A DNA stretch of 64,000 nucleotides from Fodinibius salsisoli (GCF_026229185.1 NZ_JAGGJA010000012.1:1-64000); one strand, 5' to 3'; counted from the first letter of the stretch, positions 28,196 to 37,098 are shown. The notes: a model not told the origin generated them from the letters alone. A program made the numbers and translations.

Positions 28196-30025
28196 ATGAG
28201 TTATACTTCCCAGTCACTGCGCCAAGCGCTACAAAATCAGCTTCGACGGCTACAACAGCACATTAATCAGCTGACACAACAAGACCAACGGCTTTCAATG
28301 TTGCGATTGGCCGCATTTGTAGGGGGATTAGTGCTCATTTATCTGGCCGGATCATTCGGTCCTGAATGGCTTTTCTGGATTACCATGCTTGCTTTCATCG
28401 GTGGATTTTATACCCTCGTAAAGATGCATCGCCAAGTCGAACAGTCACTCAACAAATTCACCACTTGGAAGGCTATTCGCAGCCGACACCTGGCACGCCA
28501 GTCGCTTAACTGGCAAGACATTCCACCAAAGACTCCGTCCCAATCCTATACCCAGCATCCTTTTGCCAGCGATCTGGATATCCTTGGTCAACATTCATTG
28601 CTGCAACTCATTGACACCGGCAATTACCAGGGCAGTACCGATGTGCTTGCAAAGCTTCTCTTAAATCAAAACCCTGATCCCAAAGCTATTGAAGAGCGCC
28701 AGTTAATCATCAAGGAGCTGGTTCGACAGCCTCAATTCAGAGATCAGTTGCATCTGCTCGCACATGTGCATCATGAGCAAGAGCTTGAAGATGACTGGAC
28801 GCTCGAACAACTCAGAGACCATCTTAATAAAGCTGAACCCGTTAATTATACCTTCCCTCTGGCGATTTTAGGAAGTTTGTCGGCTCTCAACCTTCTGCTT
28901 CTTTTCTTATATCTTATTGGTGTCATCGGACCCTATATCGTTTTTACTTACGTTTTATACCTGGGCATCTATAACTTCAACAGTGACAAAATATCGGGAC
29001 TTTTTGATGAGGCTTCCCAAATTCAAAAACTGTTGGGAAGATTTCATCCGGTGCTGGAATTCCTGGAACATCACTCCTACCGCAATAGTGAGCGGCTGAA
29101 AGATTTCTGTACATTATTCTGGAACAGCGCTGATTCCCCCTCCCGCTATGTTCACCAGATTATTCGCATTGCCAGCGCAGCCGCTTCGCAGAATAGCGAA
29201 TTGGTATGGCTGTTGATTAACTCCTTAGTACCCTGGGATCTTTATTACACTCAAAAGCTAAGCCGGTACAAACAAGAGCTGGCCCCCAGACTCTCCAGCT
29301 GGATCGACCGGTTCTATCAGCTGGAAGCGTTCAGTTCTCTTGCCAACTTTGCCTGGCTCAATCCCCAATACTCTTTTGCACTCCCAGACCCAAAGGCAGC
29401 TCCCCCCTTAGAAGCCACAGACTTAGGCCACCCCTTACTCCCCGAAAGTGAGAAAATAACCAATGACATCACCATCCATGAAAAGGGCGATATCTTACTT
29501 ATCACCGGATCGAACATGGCCGGCAAAAGTACTTTTCTTCGTACCATCGGTATTAACCTGGCGCTGTGTTACAGTGGCGGTGTGGTCAATGCCTCTTCTT
29601 TTTCTACTATCCCTTTCCGACTGTTCAGCAGTATCAATGTAAGCGATTCACTGGATAATGGACTCTCTCATTTCTATGCCGAAGTCAAACAACTCCGCCA
29701 GCTGCTGAGTCTCCTTGAAGACAACCAACCCATGCCGGTCTTTTTCTTGGTGGACGAGATCTACCGCGGTACCAATAACCGGGAGCGCCTGCAGGGAAGT
29801 CAGGCATTCCTTAGAAATGTAGCCGGTAAGAATGGCGTGGGACTCGTTTCTACCCATGACCTCGAGCTTGCCCAACTTGAAGAGACCATTCCACAACTGA
29901 GTAATTGGCACTTTGCGGAAACTATTGAAGGCGAGAAGATGAGCTTTACCTACAAACTCAAACCCGGCCCCTGCCCATCTACCAACGCCCTCAAGATTAT
30001 GCAGATGGAAGGCCTGCCCACTTGA
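28196..30025 (+). CDS. Membrane-anchored MutS-family ATPase
   Basis: The protein has 609 residues. It has two hydrophobic helical hairpins near residues 42-82 (LRLAAFVGGLVLIYLAG, WLFWITMLAFIGGFYTLV) and about 222-262, then a MutS clamp/lever-like region and an ABC ATPase domain. The ATPase carries Walker A LITGSNMAGKSTFLRTIG, signature NVSDSLDNGLSHFYAEV, and Walker B FFLVDEIYRGTNNRERLQGS. There is no mismatch-recognition domain and no Smr domain. It is a distinct MutS-related family, found mostly in Bacteroidota and relatives, whose role is unknown. Membrane anchoring argues against conventional mismatch repair. Confidence 0.87.
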   Translation: MSYTSQSLRQALQNQLRRLQQHINQLTQQDQRLSMLRLAAFVGGLVLIYLAGSFGPEWLFWITMLAFIGGFYTLVKMHRQVEQSLNKFTTWKAIRSRHLARQSLNWQDIPPKTPSQSYTQHPFASDLDILGQHSLLQLIDTGNYQGSTDVLAKLLLNQNPDPKAIEERQLIIKELVRQPQFRDQLHLLAHVHHEQELEDDWTLEQLRDHLNKAEPVNYTFPLAILGSLSALNLLLLFLYLIGVIGPYIVFTYVLYLGIYNFNSDKISGLFDEASQIQKLLGRFHPVLEFLEHHSYRNSERLKDFCTLFWNSADSPSRYVHQIIRIASAAASQNSELVWLLINSLVPWDLYYTQKLSRYKQELAPRLSSWIDRFYQLEAFSSLANFAWLNPQYSFALPDPKAAPPLEATDLGHPLLPESEKITNDITIHEKGDILLITGSNMAGKSTFLRTIGINLALCYSGGVVNASSFSTIPFRLFSSINVSDSLDNGLSHFYAEVKQLRQLLSLLEDNQPMPVFFLVDEIYRGTNNRERLQGSQAFLRNVAGKNGVGLVSTHDLELAQLEETIPQLSNWHFAETIEGEKMSFTYKLKPGPCPSTNALKIMQMEGLPT

Positions 30026-30134
30026 GAATTAAAAATGAACAATTAGGAATTAAGAATTACTGGTCTTCTATAAATAAACCCTCCTTCTATACCTAATTCT
30101 TAATTCGAGAAGTCTTTTGAAATAAGGACAGATA

Positions 30135-30228
30135 TTCGACTTCACTCCACTACGTTTCGTTGCGCTCAATCTGACGTCAGTCTGAGCGCAATGAGCCCCG
30201 ATGATTCTATCGGGCGAATGAAGTCGAA
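30135..30228. repeat. Nested inverted repeat between the MutS-like and ECF sigma genes
   Basis: Outer arms TTCGACTTCA (30135-30144) and TGAAGTCGAA (30219-30228) match perfectly. Inside them, TTGCGCTCAATCTGACG (30160 on) forms a 32-bp near-palindrome ending at 30191 with two mismatches. Such TGAGCGCAA-type elements recur between genes in Bacteroidota-like genomes. Confidence 0.6.
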
Positions 30229-30271
30229 GAGTGAACAATCAATTCAATAAGCCAACCATTCAGCAAATCAA

Positions 30272-30295
30272 CAATTCATCAATTCATCAATTCAT
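30272..30295. repeat. Short tandem repeat
   Basis: CAATTCAT is present three times in a row, just upstream of the ECF sigma gene. It is too short and spacer-free for a CRISPR. A role in promoter strength is possible but unproven. Confidence 0.6.
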
Positions 30296-30358
30296 TTGTA
30301 ACCTTTCTATTTTTTTTCAGTGTACTGTAGTGAATGATGAACACTAAAAGCACTGGCG

Positions 30359-30922
30359 GTGGATTCGACTTCTGATAATGCATTAATGCTTAAAGTAAAG
30401 CAGGGTGACCTGGATAAACTGGGCCTGTTGTTTGAGCGGTATAACCGTCGGCTCTTTCACTTTTTCTACCGGTTGACCCACCGCCGGGATGTAAGTGAAG
30501 ACCTGGTGCAAGGTGTTTTTGAACGTATCCTGAAGCACCGCAATACCTACACCGAAAACGGGGCCTTTTCAGCATGGATTTTCCAGATAGCCCGAAACCT
30601 ACAGATTGATCACTACCGCAAGAACCAAAAGTATCAACTGACGGCCCAAGAGGTTAACTGGAATCAAATGGAAGGAGCACCCGGGGAATTACCTTCCATG
30701 GAAGAAGCCGATACCGATATGGCATTATTGCAGCAGGCGCTTTCTCAGCTTGACAACACCAAAAGGCAAACGCTGGTACTGAGCCGATTTGAAGGATTTA
30801 AATACAAAGAAATTGCGGAGATCATGGATTGCTCCGAAAGTGCTGTTAAAGTCCGTGTGTACCGGGCCCTGCAAGAGCTTAAAGTCTGTATGAAAGAATT
30901 AAAGCGAAAAAACTATGATTGA
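30359..30922 (+). CDS. ECF RNA polymerase sigma factor
   Basis: This is a 187-residue protein. Region 2 is at about residues 20-90 (RLFHFFYRLTHRRDVSEDLVQGVFERIL, then AFSAWIFQIARNLQIDHYRK). Region 4 is at about 120-180 (LPSMEEAD..., then RQTLVLSRFEGFKYKEIAEIMDCSESAVKVRVYRAL). It would direct transcription of its own operon and perhaps others in response to an envelope signal. The start is a GTG at 30359. The next gene, its likely anti-sigma factor, overlaps its end by 8 bases, so the two are translationally coupled. Confidence 0.9.
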   Translation: MDSTSDNALMLKVKQGDLDKLGLLFERYNRRLFHFFYRLTHRRDVSEDLVQGVFERILKHRNTYTENGAFSAWIFQIARNLQIDHYRKNQKYQLTAQEVNWNQMEGAPGELPSMEEADTDMALLQQALSQLDNTKRQTLVLSRFEGFKYKEIAEIMDCSESAVKVRVYRALQELKVCMKELKRKNYD

Positions 30923-31718
30923 TGAACAACATATCGAACTGGTAACAGCCTATCTGGATGGCTCTATCAAGCCGGATCAACAGGCGCAGCTCAATGATCT
31001 TATTGACGACGGAGAAATAGATGCCTTGCAGCTGCGGGAAATGCAAAACCTGTATACCGAGCTCGGGCAACTGCCTGCCGAAGAACCCTCTGCACAGATG
31101 CGAGACAACTTCTATGGGATGCTGCAAGAGGAAAAGGCAAAGCAACCCGCCAGTAAAGCATCTTGGCTCACATGGATTAACCAGCTCTTAACTTCGCGAA
31201 GAGTGCAACAGGCGGGAATTGCCGTAGGCGTCTTTTTGATCGGCCTTGTCTTCGGTAACCTCTTCACTCCGCTCCAGGATTATCGCCAGCAGATGGACCA
31301 GCTTTCCACGGAGGTATCACAGATGCGGGAAGTAATGATGATGAGCCTGCTCGAGGCACGCTCTCCTTCCGACCGGCTGAAGGCGGTAAACATCAGCTCT
31401 GATTTATCTTCCACTGACGACCGTGTGATATATGCTCTTTTGAAAACGCTCAATAATGATCCCAACGTCAATGTTAGGTTGGCCAGTATCGAGTCGCTGC
31501 TCCGCCATGCCGAAAATCCCAAAGCCCGGCAGGGATTGGTTGAGGCAATCTCACGGCAGCAGTCCCCACAAATCCAGGTAGCCCTGGCCGATGCCATGCT
31601 GGCCCTGCAAGAAACGAAATCGGTGGATGAACTGCGCCGATTGCTCCAGCAACAAGAACTGGACTCCACCGTCCGCGACAAACTTCAAAACACCATCGCA
31701 GCACTAAACGAGGCATAA
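30915..31718 (+). CDS. Anti-sigma-like membrane protein with HEAT repeats
   Basis: The protein has 267 residues. The first 95 residues resemble a small cytoplasmic anti-sigma domain (VTAYLDGSIKPDQQAQLNDLI). One membrane helix lies at about 99-119 (GIAVGVFLIGLVFGNLF). The exported C-terminal half carries a HEAT-like repeat (DRVIYALLKTLNNDPNVNVRLASIESL) and a heptad-rich region. It overlaps the ECF sigma gene by 8 bases. It probably holds the sigma factor inactive, with the periplasmic HEAT part acting as sensor or interaction platform. This is inference from gene order and topology. Confidence 0.75.
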   Translation: MIDEQHIELVTAYLDGSIKPDQQAQLNDLIDDGEIDALQLREMQNLYTELGQLPAEEPSAQMRDNFYGMLQEEKAKQPASKASWLTWINQLLTSRRVQQAGIAVGVFLIGLVFGNLFTPLQDYRQQMDQLSTEVSQMREVMMMSLLEARSPSDRLKAVNISSDLSSTDDRVIYALLKTLNNDPNVNVRLASIESLLRHAENPKARQGLVEAISRQQSPQIQVALADAMLALQETKSVDELRRLLQQQELDSTVRDKLQNTIAALNEA

Positions 31719-31719
31719 G

Positions 31720-32763
31720 ATGAATAGTTTGAAACATTTTTCACTAATAATATTTCCTGTCAAGTTGTATCACAGAGTTACTCAAAGAATCACTAAGAAA
31801 CACAGAGTATTTCAGAGCCTTTGTGCAACTCTGTGTTTCCTCTGTGCCCCTTTGTGTTACAGTGTTGGGACTTTCTGGGAATCAAACCATCACAAAAGAT
31901 GCTGGATAACCAATGGATGCTTACTTCTAATTCTTTTGGCATTCCAACCATCGTTTTCAAGGGCCCAGGATGTTAGCCGCACCATTCATAAAACGGCAGC
32001 CTTTGTCGATCAGGCAGACCCACACAACAAATTCAGCATCATGAATATCAACGGTTCCGTCTCCGTGGAAGCCTACGATGGAACCACCATTCAACTCACC
32101 GTTGCGGAAACCATTAAAGGCAGTGCCCAGAAAATAACACAGGCCGAAGAAGAATTAACGTATAAGCTGGAACGGCGAGGCAACCACATCCTGGCCTACC
32201 TGGATGCCCCCTTCGTAACAGTTAAAATAAAAGGCCGGGATGTTAGCTATTCCATCCAGCGCGCCGATGAGGACTATGAATTCAATCACGATGTGCGCGT
32301 CAAGGTGCCCCGGGATATCCTCCTAAACGGATCCACCATTAATGGGGGCATGCTTAAAGTGGTCGGTCCTTTCAAAGAGGTGAAGGCCAGTAACATCAAT
32401 GGCGGTCTGGATTTACAACAGCTCACCTCTCTAACGGAGGCCTCAACCGTCAATGGCGATATCGATATATCTTATGCCCGTGCGCCCAAAGAAAGCTGCA
32501 GTTATAAGACCGTTAATGGCACGATTGACATTCACATGCCCAACGACCTGTCTGCTGATGTCTACTTTAAAAGTCTCCATGGCGATCTCTATACCGATTT
32601 TGAAGTCGAAAAACTTAAGCCGGAAGTAAGAAAGCAAGATGATTCCCACGCCACTGCCATACAATACCGCGTGGACAAGTTCTCGCCTGTCCGCATCGGC
32701 GCCGGTGGACCCAAACTGACCTTTAATGTTCTAAACGGTGATGTCTATCTCCGAAAAGACTAA
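31720..32763 (+). CDS. DUF4097-family exported protein, with repeat-derived N-terminal extension
   Basis: This is a 347-residue protein. The mature part (from about residue 85, QDVSRTIHKTAAFVDQADPHNKF) is a DUF4097 beta-solenoid with NINGSVSVEAYDGT, NGGMLKVVG and NGDIDISYARAP-type repeats, as in putative adhesins. The proper signal peptide is CLLLILLAFQPSFSRA at about residues 67-82. The 60 residues ahead of it are encoded largely by an intergenic palindromic repeat (31768-31866), so the annotated start at 31720 is an extension caused by an insertion. It follows the anti-sigma stop by one base and belongs to the sigma/anti-sigma operon. Confidence 0.75.
   Translation: MNSLKHFSLIIFPVKLYHRVTQRITKKHRVFQSLCATLCFLCAPLCYSVGTFWESNHHKRCWITNGCLLLILLAFQPSFSRAQDVSRTIHKTAAFVDQADPHNKFSIMNINGSVSVEAYDGTTIQLTVAETIKGSAQKITQAEEELTYKLERRGNHILAYLDAPFVTVKIKGRDVSYSIQRADEDYEFNHDVRVKVPRDILLNGSTINGGMLKVVGPFKEVKASNINGGLDLQQLTSLTEASTVNGDIDISYARAPKESCSYKTVNGTIDIHMPNDLSADVYFKSLHGDLYTDFEVEKLKPEVRKQDDSHATAIQYRVDKFSPVRIGAGGPKLTFNVLNGDVYLRKD
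31768..31866. repeat. Palindromic intergenic-type repeat inside the DUF4097 gene's 5' end
   Basis: AAACACAGAGT (31798-31808) and ACTCTGTGTTT (31828-31838) form perfect arms, flanked by further CACAGAGTTAC and TTTGTGTTAC segments, i.e. the 'CACAGAGTTAC' family of short repeats common between genes in Bacteroidota-like genomes. It lies in the leader of the DUF4097 gene and keeps the frame open. Confidence 0.65.
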
Positions 32764-32793
32764 AAAGCTTACTATTAACAACATCTCAATACT

Positions 32794-33600
32794 ATGAAAG
32801 CACTCAACTATTTTTTATCAACTCTTGTCTTGGCGTTGGTCCTGTCTGTACAGGCGAAAGCCCAGGAACAGATTGCCGTCCCCTTATCAAATCCCGGTGA
32901 GCCCGGTAGCCTGCATGCAGGCATCGTACGCGGTTCCATTTCGGTAACCGGTTATGACGGCACGGAAGTCCTGATTAATTATGACGGCCAACCCCGGGAT
33001 AACGAACGCGAAGTGACTAAAGACGGCTTGCGGCGGATCTCCAACAATTCCATTGGATTCCAGGTCAGCGAAGATGACAACGAAGTGGAAATCAGCGGTG
33101 CCTCTCCCCTGCAAAGCCTGAAACTGGATATCTCCGTCCCCCGCAACTTTTCGCTCTTTCTTTCTACGGTCAACGGAGGAGAGCTTCTTGTCGAGAATGT
33201 CTCGGGCGAGATGGAACTCAGTAACGTCAATGGAGATGTGGTACTCCGGAATGTGGGTGGATCGGCCATGGTGAATACCGTCAATGGTGATATTGAGGCG
33301 ACTATCCAAGATGCGGCTCCTAACCAACCGATGGCGTTCAGTAACCTTAATGGGGATATCGACATCACGCTTCCGGCAGATGTTAAGATGTCGGCAAAAA
33401 TGAAATCCGAATGGGGAGAAGTCTTTACGGACTTTGATATGGATATCAGCCATACCAACAACAAGGGCGTTAAATCCTCTACCCAAGGCGGTGCGTTCAA
33501 GATCTCCATCAACAACTGGATTTACGGAACCATCAACGGTGGCGGACCGGAATACCTCTTTAAAAGCATGCGGGGCGACATTTACATCCGCAAGCAGTAG
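32794..33600 (+). CDS. Second DUF4097-family exported protein
   Basis: This 268-residue protein has a signal peptide (FLSTLVLALVLSVQAKAQEQ, cleaved near residue 23). The mature part repeats short strands with N(G/D)G motifs, such as TVNGGELLVENVSGEME, NVNGDVVLRNVGG, NTVNGDIEATI and NLNGDIDITLPA, forming a DUF4097 beta-solenoid. It parallels the preceding DUF4097 protein, suggesting an ancient tandem duplication. Located at the end of an ECF sigma operon, it is likely exported in response to the same signal. Its exact role is unknown. Confidence 0.85.
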   Translation: MKALNYFLSTLVLALVLSVQAKAQEQIAVPLSNPGEPGSLHAGIVRGSISVTGYDGTEVLINYDGQPRDNEREVTKDGLRRISNNSIGFQVSEDDNEVEISGASPLQSLKLDISVPRNFSLFLSTVNGGELLVENVSGEMELSNVNGDVVLRNVGGSAMVNTVNGDIEATIQDAAPNQPMAFSNLNGDIDITLPADVKMSAKMKSEWGEVFTDFDMDISHTNNKGVKSSTQGGAFKISINNWIYGTINGGGPEYLFKSMRGDIYIRKQ

Positions 33601-33694
33601 TACATAACCCATTTATGATAGAAGCCGTAATTACGATACCCTACCGCTGTTTCTATCATAATTTGTTAGCTTTCTAAGCAGAGCTAACCTCATA

Positions 33695-33730
33695 ACGGCC
33701 TCAACCTTGACTGGTTGAGGCCGTTTTTTA
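33695..33730 (+). terminator. Terminator of the sigma/DUF4097 operon
   Basis: ACGGCCTCAACC (33695-33706) and GGTTGAGGCCGT (33713-33724) form a perfect 12-bp stem with a 6-base loop, followed by TTTTTT. It stands 95 bases after the last gene of the operon. Confidence 0.95.
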
Positions 33731-33810
33731 AAGTCCCCCCTTGTGGAAGTAATACATAGAAACCGAGGCCTGTGCCCGTAGTTTTAACGAATGAGTAGGG
33801 ACCAGAACGT

Positions 33811-33833
33811 AGAGACGCATCGCATGCGTCTCT
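33811..33833. repeat. Short palindromic element AGAGACGCAT
   Basis: AGAGACGCAT-CGC-ATGCGTCTCT forms a perfect 10-bp hairpin with a three-base loop, followed by GTTTTAATT. Such 'GTAGAGACGC' palindromes recur as dispersed elements in several phyla. It lies in a gene-free stretch. Confidence 0.65.
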
Positions 33834-34114
33834 GTTTTAATTAGATCAATACATTATTCATTCAAAAGACAGATGCTACCTGTCTGTACAGTTATTCCAC
33901 TCAAGAATGTCAGGTGGTGCGGTCCACCTCCGCGGTGGGCTGCACCTTGTACGAGTACCCCCTCCCAAGATGGAGCACACCAGATAGGTGTACCCCATCC
34001 ATGCCATGACTAACGAAATACTTTCCGAAAGTCTTCGAAACAGAAGCGATTCAACATTCTCAGCACCTCCCGGATAACCTGCTGCTAACCTTATTTCTTC
34101 TCTCCTGCTGTGAT

Positions 34115-34200
34115 AAGCGTGGACCCAACTGCACTAAAGGCCCACTACGCCGAAGCAACTTGGCTGCGTAGGCCGTGCTTCGAAGGCAGGCAGCTTGAAA
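34115..34200 (+). repeat. Dispersed 86-bp repeat, copy 1 (inverted partner at 40129-40215)
   Basis: This stretch (starting AAGCGTGGACCCAACTGC, ending GGCAGCTTGAAA) is present almost unchanged, in reverse complement, at 40129-40215, differing only at about three positions including one indel. It is not part of any recognisable gene. Open frames through it are artefacts. Confidence 0.85.
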
Positions 34201-34237
34201 CAGCCAAGATATTCAAATATCTATATGTAGGTTTCAC

Positions 34238-34629
34238 GTCCCCCTTGTGGCAACAGGCCATAAAGAAGCAGTGCATGCGAACCGAAGGGGGCCAGGGGGA
34301 TGATTAGCTAAGTTCTTTTAATAAAGCATTCCCCTTTTCAGCTTTTGCCTTTGATGAAAGAATAGGATGCCAATTTTTTGTCCTCAAATCCCTTGAAATG
34401 AATCTCTCCTTGCATACCAGCATTACATTGACGAAAAGAAAACCATCCCCGATACAGTGAACACCCCTCCCGCCTGAAGGCGGACTCCCCTCAAGGGGAG
34501 AATCGAACGTGCTACGGCTCTTCCGGTCCCACTCCTCAGCATAATGTATAAAGCCGGAGGAACAGAAGTTCTATGCGCCTAATCCTTTAAGAGTAAGCTG
34601 TTTGCGGTTAAAGAGAATATTTATAACCA
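34238..34629 (+). repeat. Long direct repeat, left copy (flanks the DUF5694-like gene)
   Basis: About 392 bases from GTCCCCCTTGTGG to TTATAACCA recur in the same orientation at 36117-36504 with few differences. Landmarks in both are the hairpins CCGCCTGAAGGCGG (34470-34483) and CTCCCCTCAAGGGGAG (34485-34500), and the unit AAGTTCTATGCGCCTAATCC. Weaker similarity continues about 35 bases further right. It carries no gene of its own. Confidence 0.9.
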
Positions 34630-34745
34630 TAGATATCATAATAACATCATGGCACTGACTTGTTGATATAATTATTAGTTATACGGCATCCATTACGTAA
34701 ATAGAACCAATTAATTTTTAAACCCAATAATATTTCTATAGTTCT

Positions 34746-35840
34746 ATGCGGTTTATTTTGATGTTCTTATTTGTTTTCAGTTTCACCCTATCTAATTCTG
34801 TTATTGCCCAATCTCCTCAATATTCAGAAAAAACATCTACCCCAGGATACCACGTTAAAAAAACTAAAATCCTTGTCTTGGCAACTCAACATCTAAGACA
34901 ACTTCGCGATGATTATTCTCCTGTTCTTCTTGACTCCCTTGTATCCGTGCTTGAAACATACAATCCAAATATCATCGGTATCGAGGTGGAATCCGGTACA
35001 CAGTTTGCTGCAATGGAACAAAGACATAGAATTTATGAGTCCCGCCTCGGAAATGACCACCTGAAATACGGGAAAAAGGCCCAAGAAGCCCTCAATATTT
35101 CCTGGTCTAAAGCCCATGCCGTAGCTGACTCTCTCTTGAACAACGTTCAAAGTACACAGGAAGTGGAAGATAGCACAAGGTTAGAACTTGTCAATTACCT
35201 GATCGCTTCATATCGTCTTTATACGGCGGCCCTGCAGTGGTCTTATATAAGTGAAGAGCAAAGAAACAATCAGTCAGTTATTCCAAAAGATACAGCAGAG
35301 TTACTTGAATTGTACATTAATTATCCTGCTGCAAATGAAATCCTGTCAATTGGACATCGGCTTGCTCATAATTTGGGGCACCAACGTCTTTATCCCATCG
35401 ATTATCATTTGGAGAAAGATCTTTATAATTCTGTAGTTAGTCCCACAATTAGTGAGGAGTTAGCGAGTTCTACATTACAAAATGCATCATACCTTCAAAA
35501 GATTGACCACCTTATTGAACAAGGAATTAAGGATAGCACTCTTTTTCCTTTGTACCAATTTATGAATTCTCCTGCCTATGTTAAGCAAGATAAAAAAATA
35601 CAATGGCGAAATACTTTTTTGGAAACAGAAGAATTCAATAAAGTTTTGCGCCAGCGGCTTGCTCTATGGGAAGTTCGTAACTTAGGTATCGCTGCTAACA
35701 TTCGTAAAGCCAGTGCCCATAAACCCGGCGGACGTGTTTTGGTTATCATCGGTGGATCGCATAAAGCATTTCTCGACTCATATTTTAAAGAAATGATGGG
35801 AGTTGAAGTGGTACATCTAAGTGACATCACAAAGAACTAA
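34746..35840 (+). CDS. DUF5694-like exported protein between direct repeats
   Basis: This is a 364-residue protein. A signal peptide (FILMFLFVFSFTLSNSVIAQ) precedes a domain whose start KTKILVLATQHLRQLRDDY and NPNIIGIEVESG resembles the DUF5694 family, itself a relative of TraB/GumN-like proteins. The C-terminus VLVIIGGSHKAFLDSYFKEM fits the same family. Activity is unknown. It is the only gene between two direct copies of a 390-bp repeat, on DNA of lower G+C than its surroundings, and may have arrived as a unit. The neighbouring DNA on both sides is gene-poor. Confidence 0.7.
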   Translation: MRFILMFLFVFSFTLSNSVIAQSPQYSEKTSTPGYHVKKTKILVLATQHLRQLRDDYSPVLLDSLVSVLETYNPNIIGIEVESGTQFAAMEQRHRIYESRLGNDHLKYGKKAQEALNISWSKAHAVADSLLNNVQSTQEVEDSTRLELVNYLIASYRLYTAALQWSYISEEQRNNQSVIPKDTAELLELYINYPAANEILSIGHRLAHNLGHQRLYPIDYHLEKDLYNSVVSPTISEELASSTLQNASYLQKIDHLIEQGIKDSTLFPLYQFMNSPAYVKQDKKIQWRNTFLETEEFNKVLRQRLALWEVRNLGIAANIRKASAHKPGGRVLVIIGGSHKAFLDSYFKEMMGVEVVHLSDITKN

Positions 35841-35975
35841 CTTATTACTGCCGATCCCCGCAGCCGTGCTACCAATACTTTACCCCTTTTCCTTTTGTAA
35901 ATGAATGAAGTGTCTATTTTTTGTCACCAAATCCCGTATAGACGGGACCAGCGAAGCTGGAACGAAAAAAGTGTT

Positions 35976-36071
35976 GGGGAATAGCAAGATCTTATGGTTC
36001 ATAAAGCTTTATGACGGGGGAGTGCTCTTCCCCATCAGTCGTTTTGAACATCGTCTTTCCCGCTATTCCCC
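35976..36071. repeat. Inverted repeat downstream of the DUF5694-like gene
   Basis: GGGGAATAGC (35976-35985) and GCTATTCCCC (36062-36071) are perfect 10-bp arms enclosing 76 bases. An open frame overlapping it (35905-36093) does not resemble a protein. It might form a structured RNA or be an old element end. Confidence 0.45.
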
Positions 36072-36116
36072 AGACCCCATTGGGCTATTTTAAATAACTT
36101 GAAGCACATTCCTAAA

Positions 36117-36504
36117 GTCCCCCTTGTAGCAATAGGCCATAAAGAGGCAACCCACGCGAACCGAAGGGGGCCAGGGGATGATTAGCTAAGTTCTTTTAAT
36201 AAAGCATTCCCCTTTTCAGCTTTTGCCTTTGATGAAAGAATAGGATGCCAATTTTTTGTCCTCAAATCCCTTAAAATAAATCTCTCCTTGCATACCAGCA
36301 TTACATTGACGAAAAGAAAACCATCCCCGATACAGTAAACACCCCTCCCGCCTGAAGGCGGACTCCCCTCAAGGGGAGAATCAAACGTGCTACGGCTCCG
36401 CTCCCGCTCCTCTACATAATGTATAAGGCCGGAGGAACAGAAGTTCTATGCGCCTAATCCTTTAAGAGTATCCTATTTGCGGTTAAGGGGAATATTTATA
36501 ACCA
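36117..36504 (+). repeat. Long direct repeat, right copy
   Basis: About 388 bases match 34238-34629 in the same orientation. The paired hairpins CCGCCTGAAGGCGG (36348-36361) and TCCCCTCAAGGGGA are conserved, as is the AGTTCTATGCGCCTAATCC unit. Several single-base differences show that it is not a very recent duplication. Confidence 0.9.
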
Positions 36505-37098
36505 AATTAATTGTACGATCATAGTATCACAGCGTTGGCTTGTTGCTTTGAATAGAAATAAAAAATAGATGTAGCTTTCTCCTCCAGCCTAACGAATCAT
36601 CGGCGGAGGTCGAGAGATGGTCAGGATCATTTCACACCGGTAGCATTTTGGGAAGCTACTTCATAAGAGGAAGGACCATTGAAATGATCCCATCCGAGAC
36701 CGGAGCGGGTCCATCATTCTCAGACGGTGACGTTTTTGATTACTTTTTGTGTCATTCCAAAAAGTAATTACATAAAAAAGAGTTGGTAATGGATCAAAAG
36801 AAGGAGTCGAATTCATCCGACGATTGAACAGCCTATGTCTCGCTTGAAACTCCTCGTCAAAAGCTCCTCGGAGTGACAAAGCTGGTGCCCATCAATGTTA
36901 CCTGCCCAAAAATATAAGTTCAATAATAGAAAATAGATATAGGCCAATACTTCCGGCCTCAGGATTGTGAAGGTGCTGGGTTGCCGGAAAGCAACGAGGA
37001 GAAGAAAGAATGGTTGTCTTTTATAACCGCCCAATACCTTATATTTAGATAATTCTTAAAATCCTAAGCCCTTTAAATCTTACAGAACCAATCTCCCC
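36505..37098. other. Gene-free stretch with a small inverted repeat
   Basis: No credible gene was seen. ATTACTTTTTG (36739-36749) and CAAAAAGTAAT (36758-36768) form an 11-bp perfect inverted repeat with an 8-base loop. The last 60 bases presumably hold the promoter of the dehydratase gene. Confidence 0.5.

Noticed and set aside
30272-30295. CRISPR-like tandem repeat
   Set aside because: Eight-base units without spacers; no cas genes in the window.
34110-34307. 65-residue ORF in the dispersed repeat
   Set aside because: It lies within the 86-bp inverted-copy repeat and the start of the 390-bp repeat; not protein-like.
35905-36093. 62-residue ORF after the DUF5694-like gene
   Set aside because: It overlaps a perfect inverted repeat and has no protein-like character.
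34238-36504. Composite transposon around the DUF5694-like gene
   Set aside because: No transposase or terminal inverted repeats were found in either flanking copy; only a direct repeat can be claimed.
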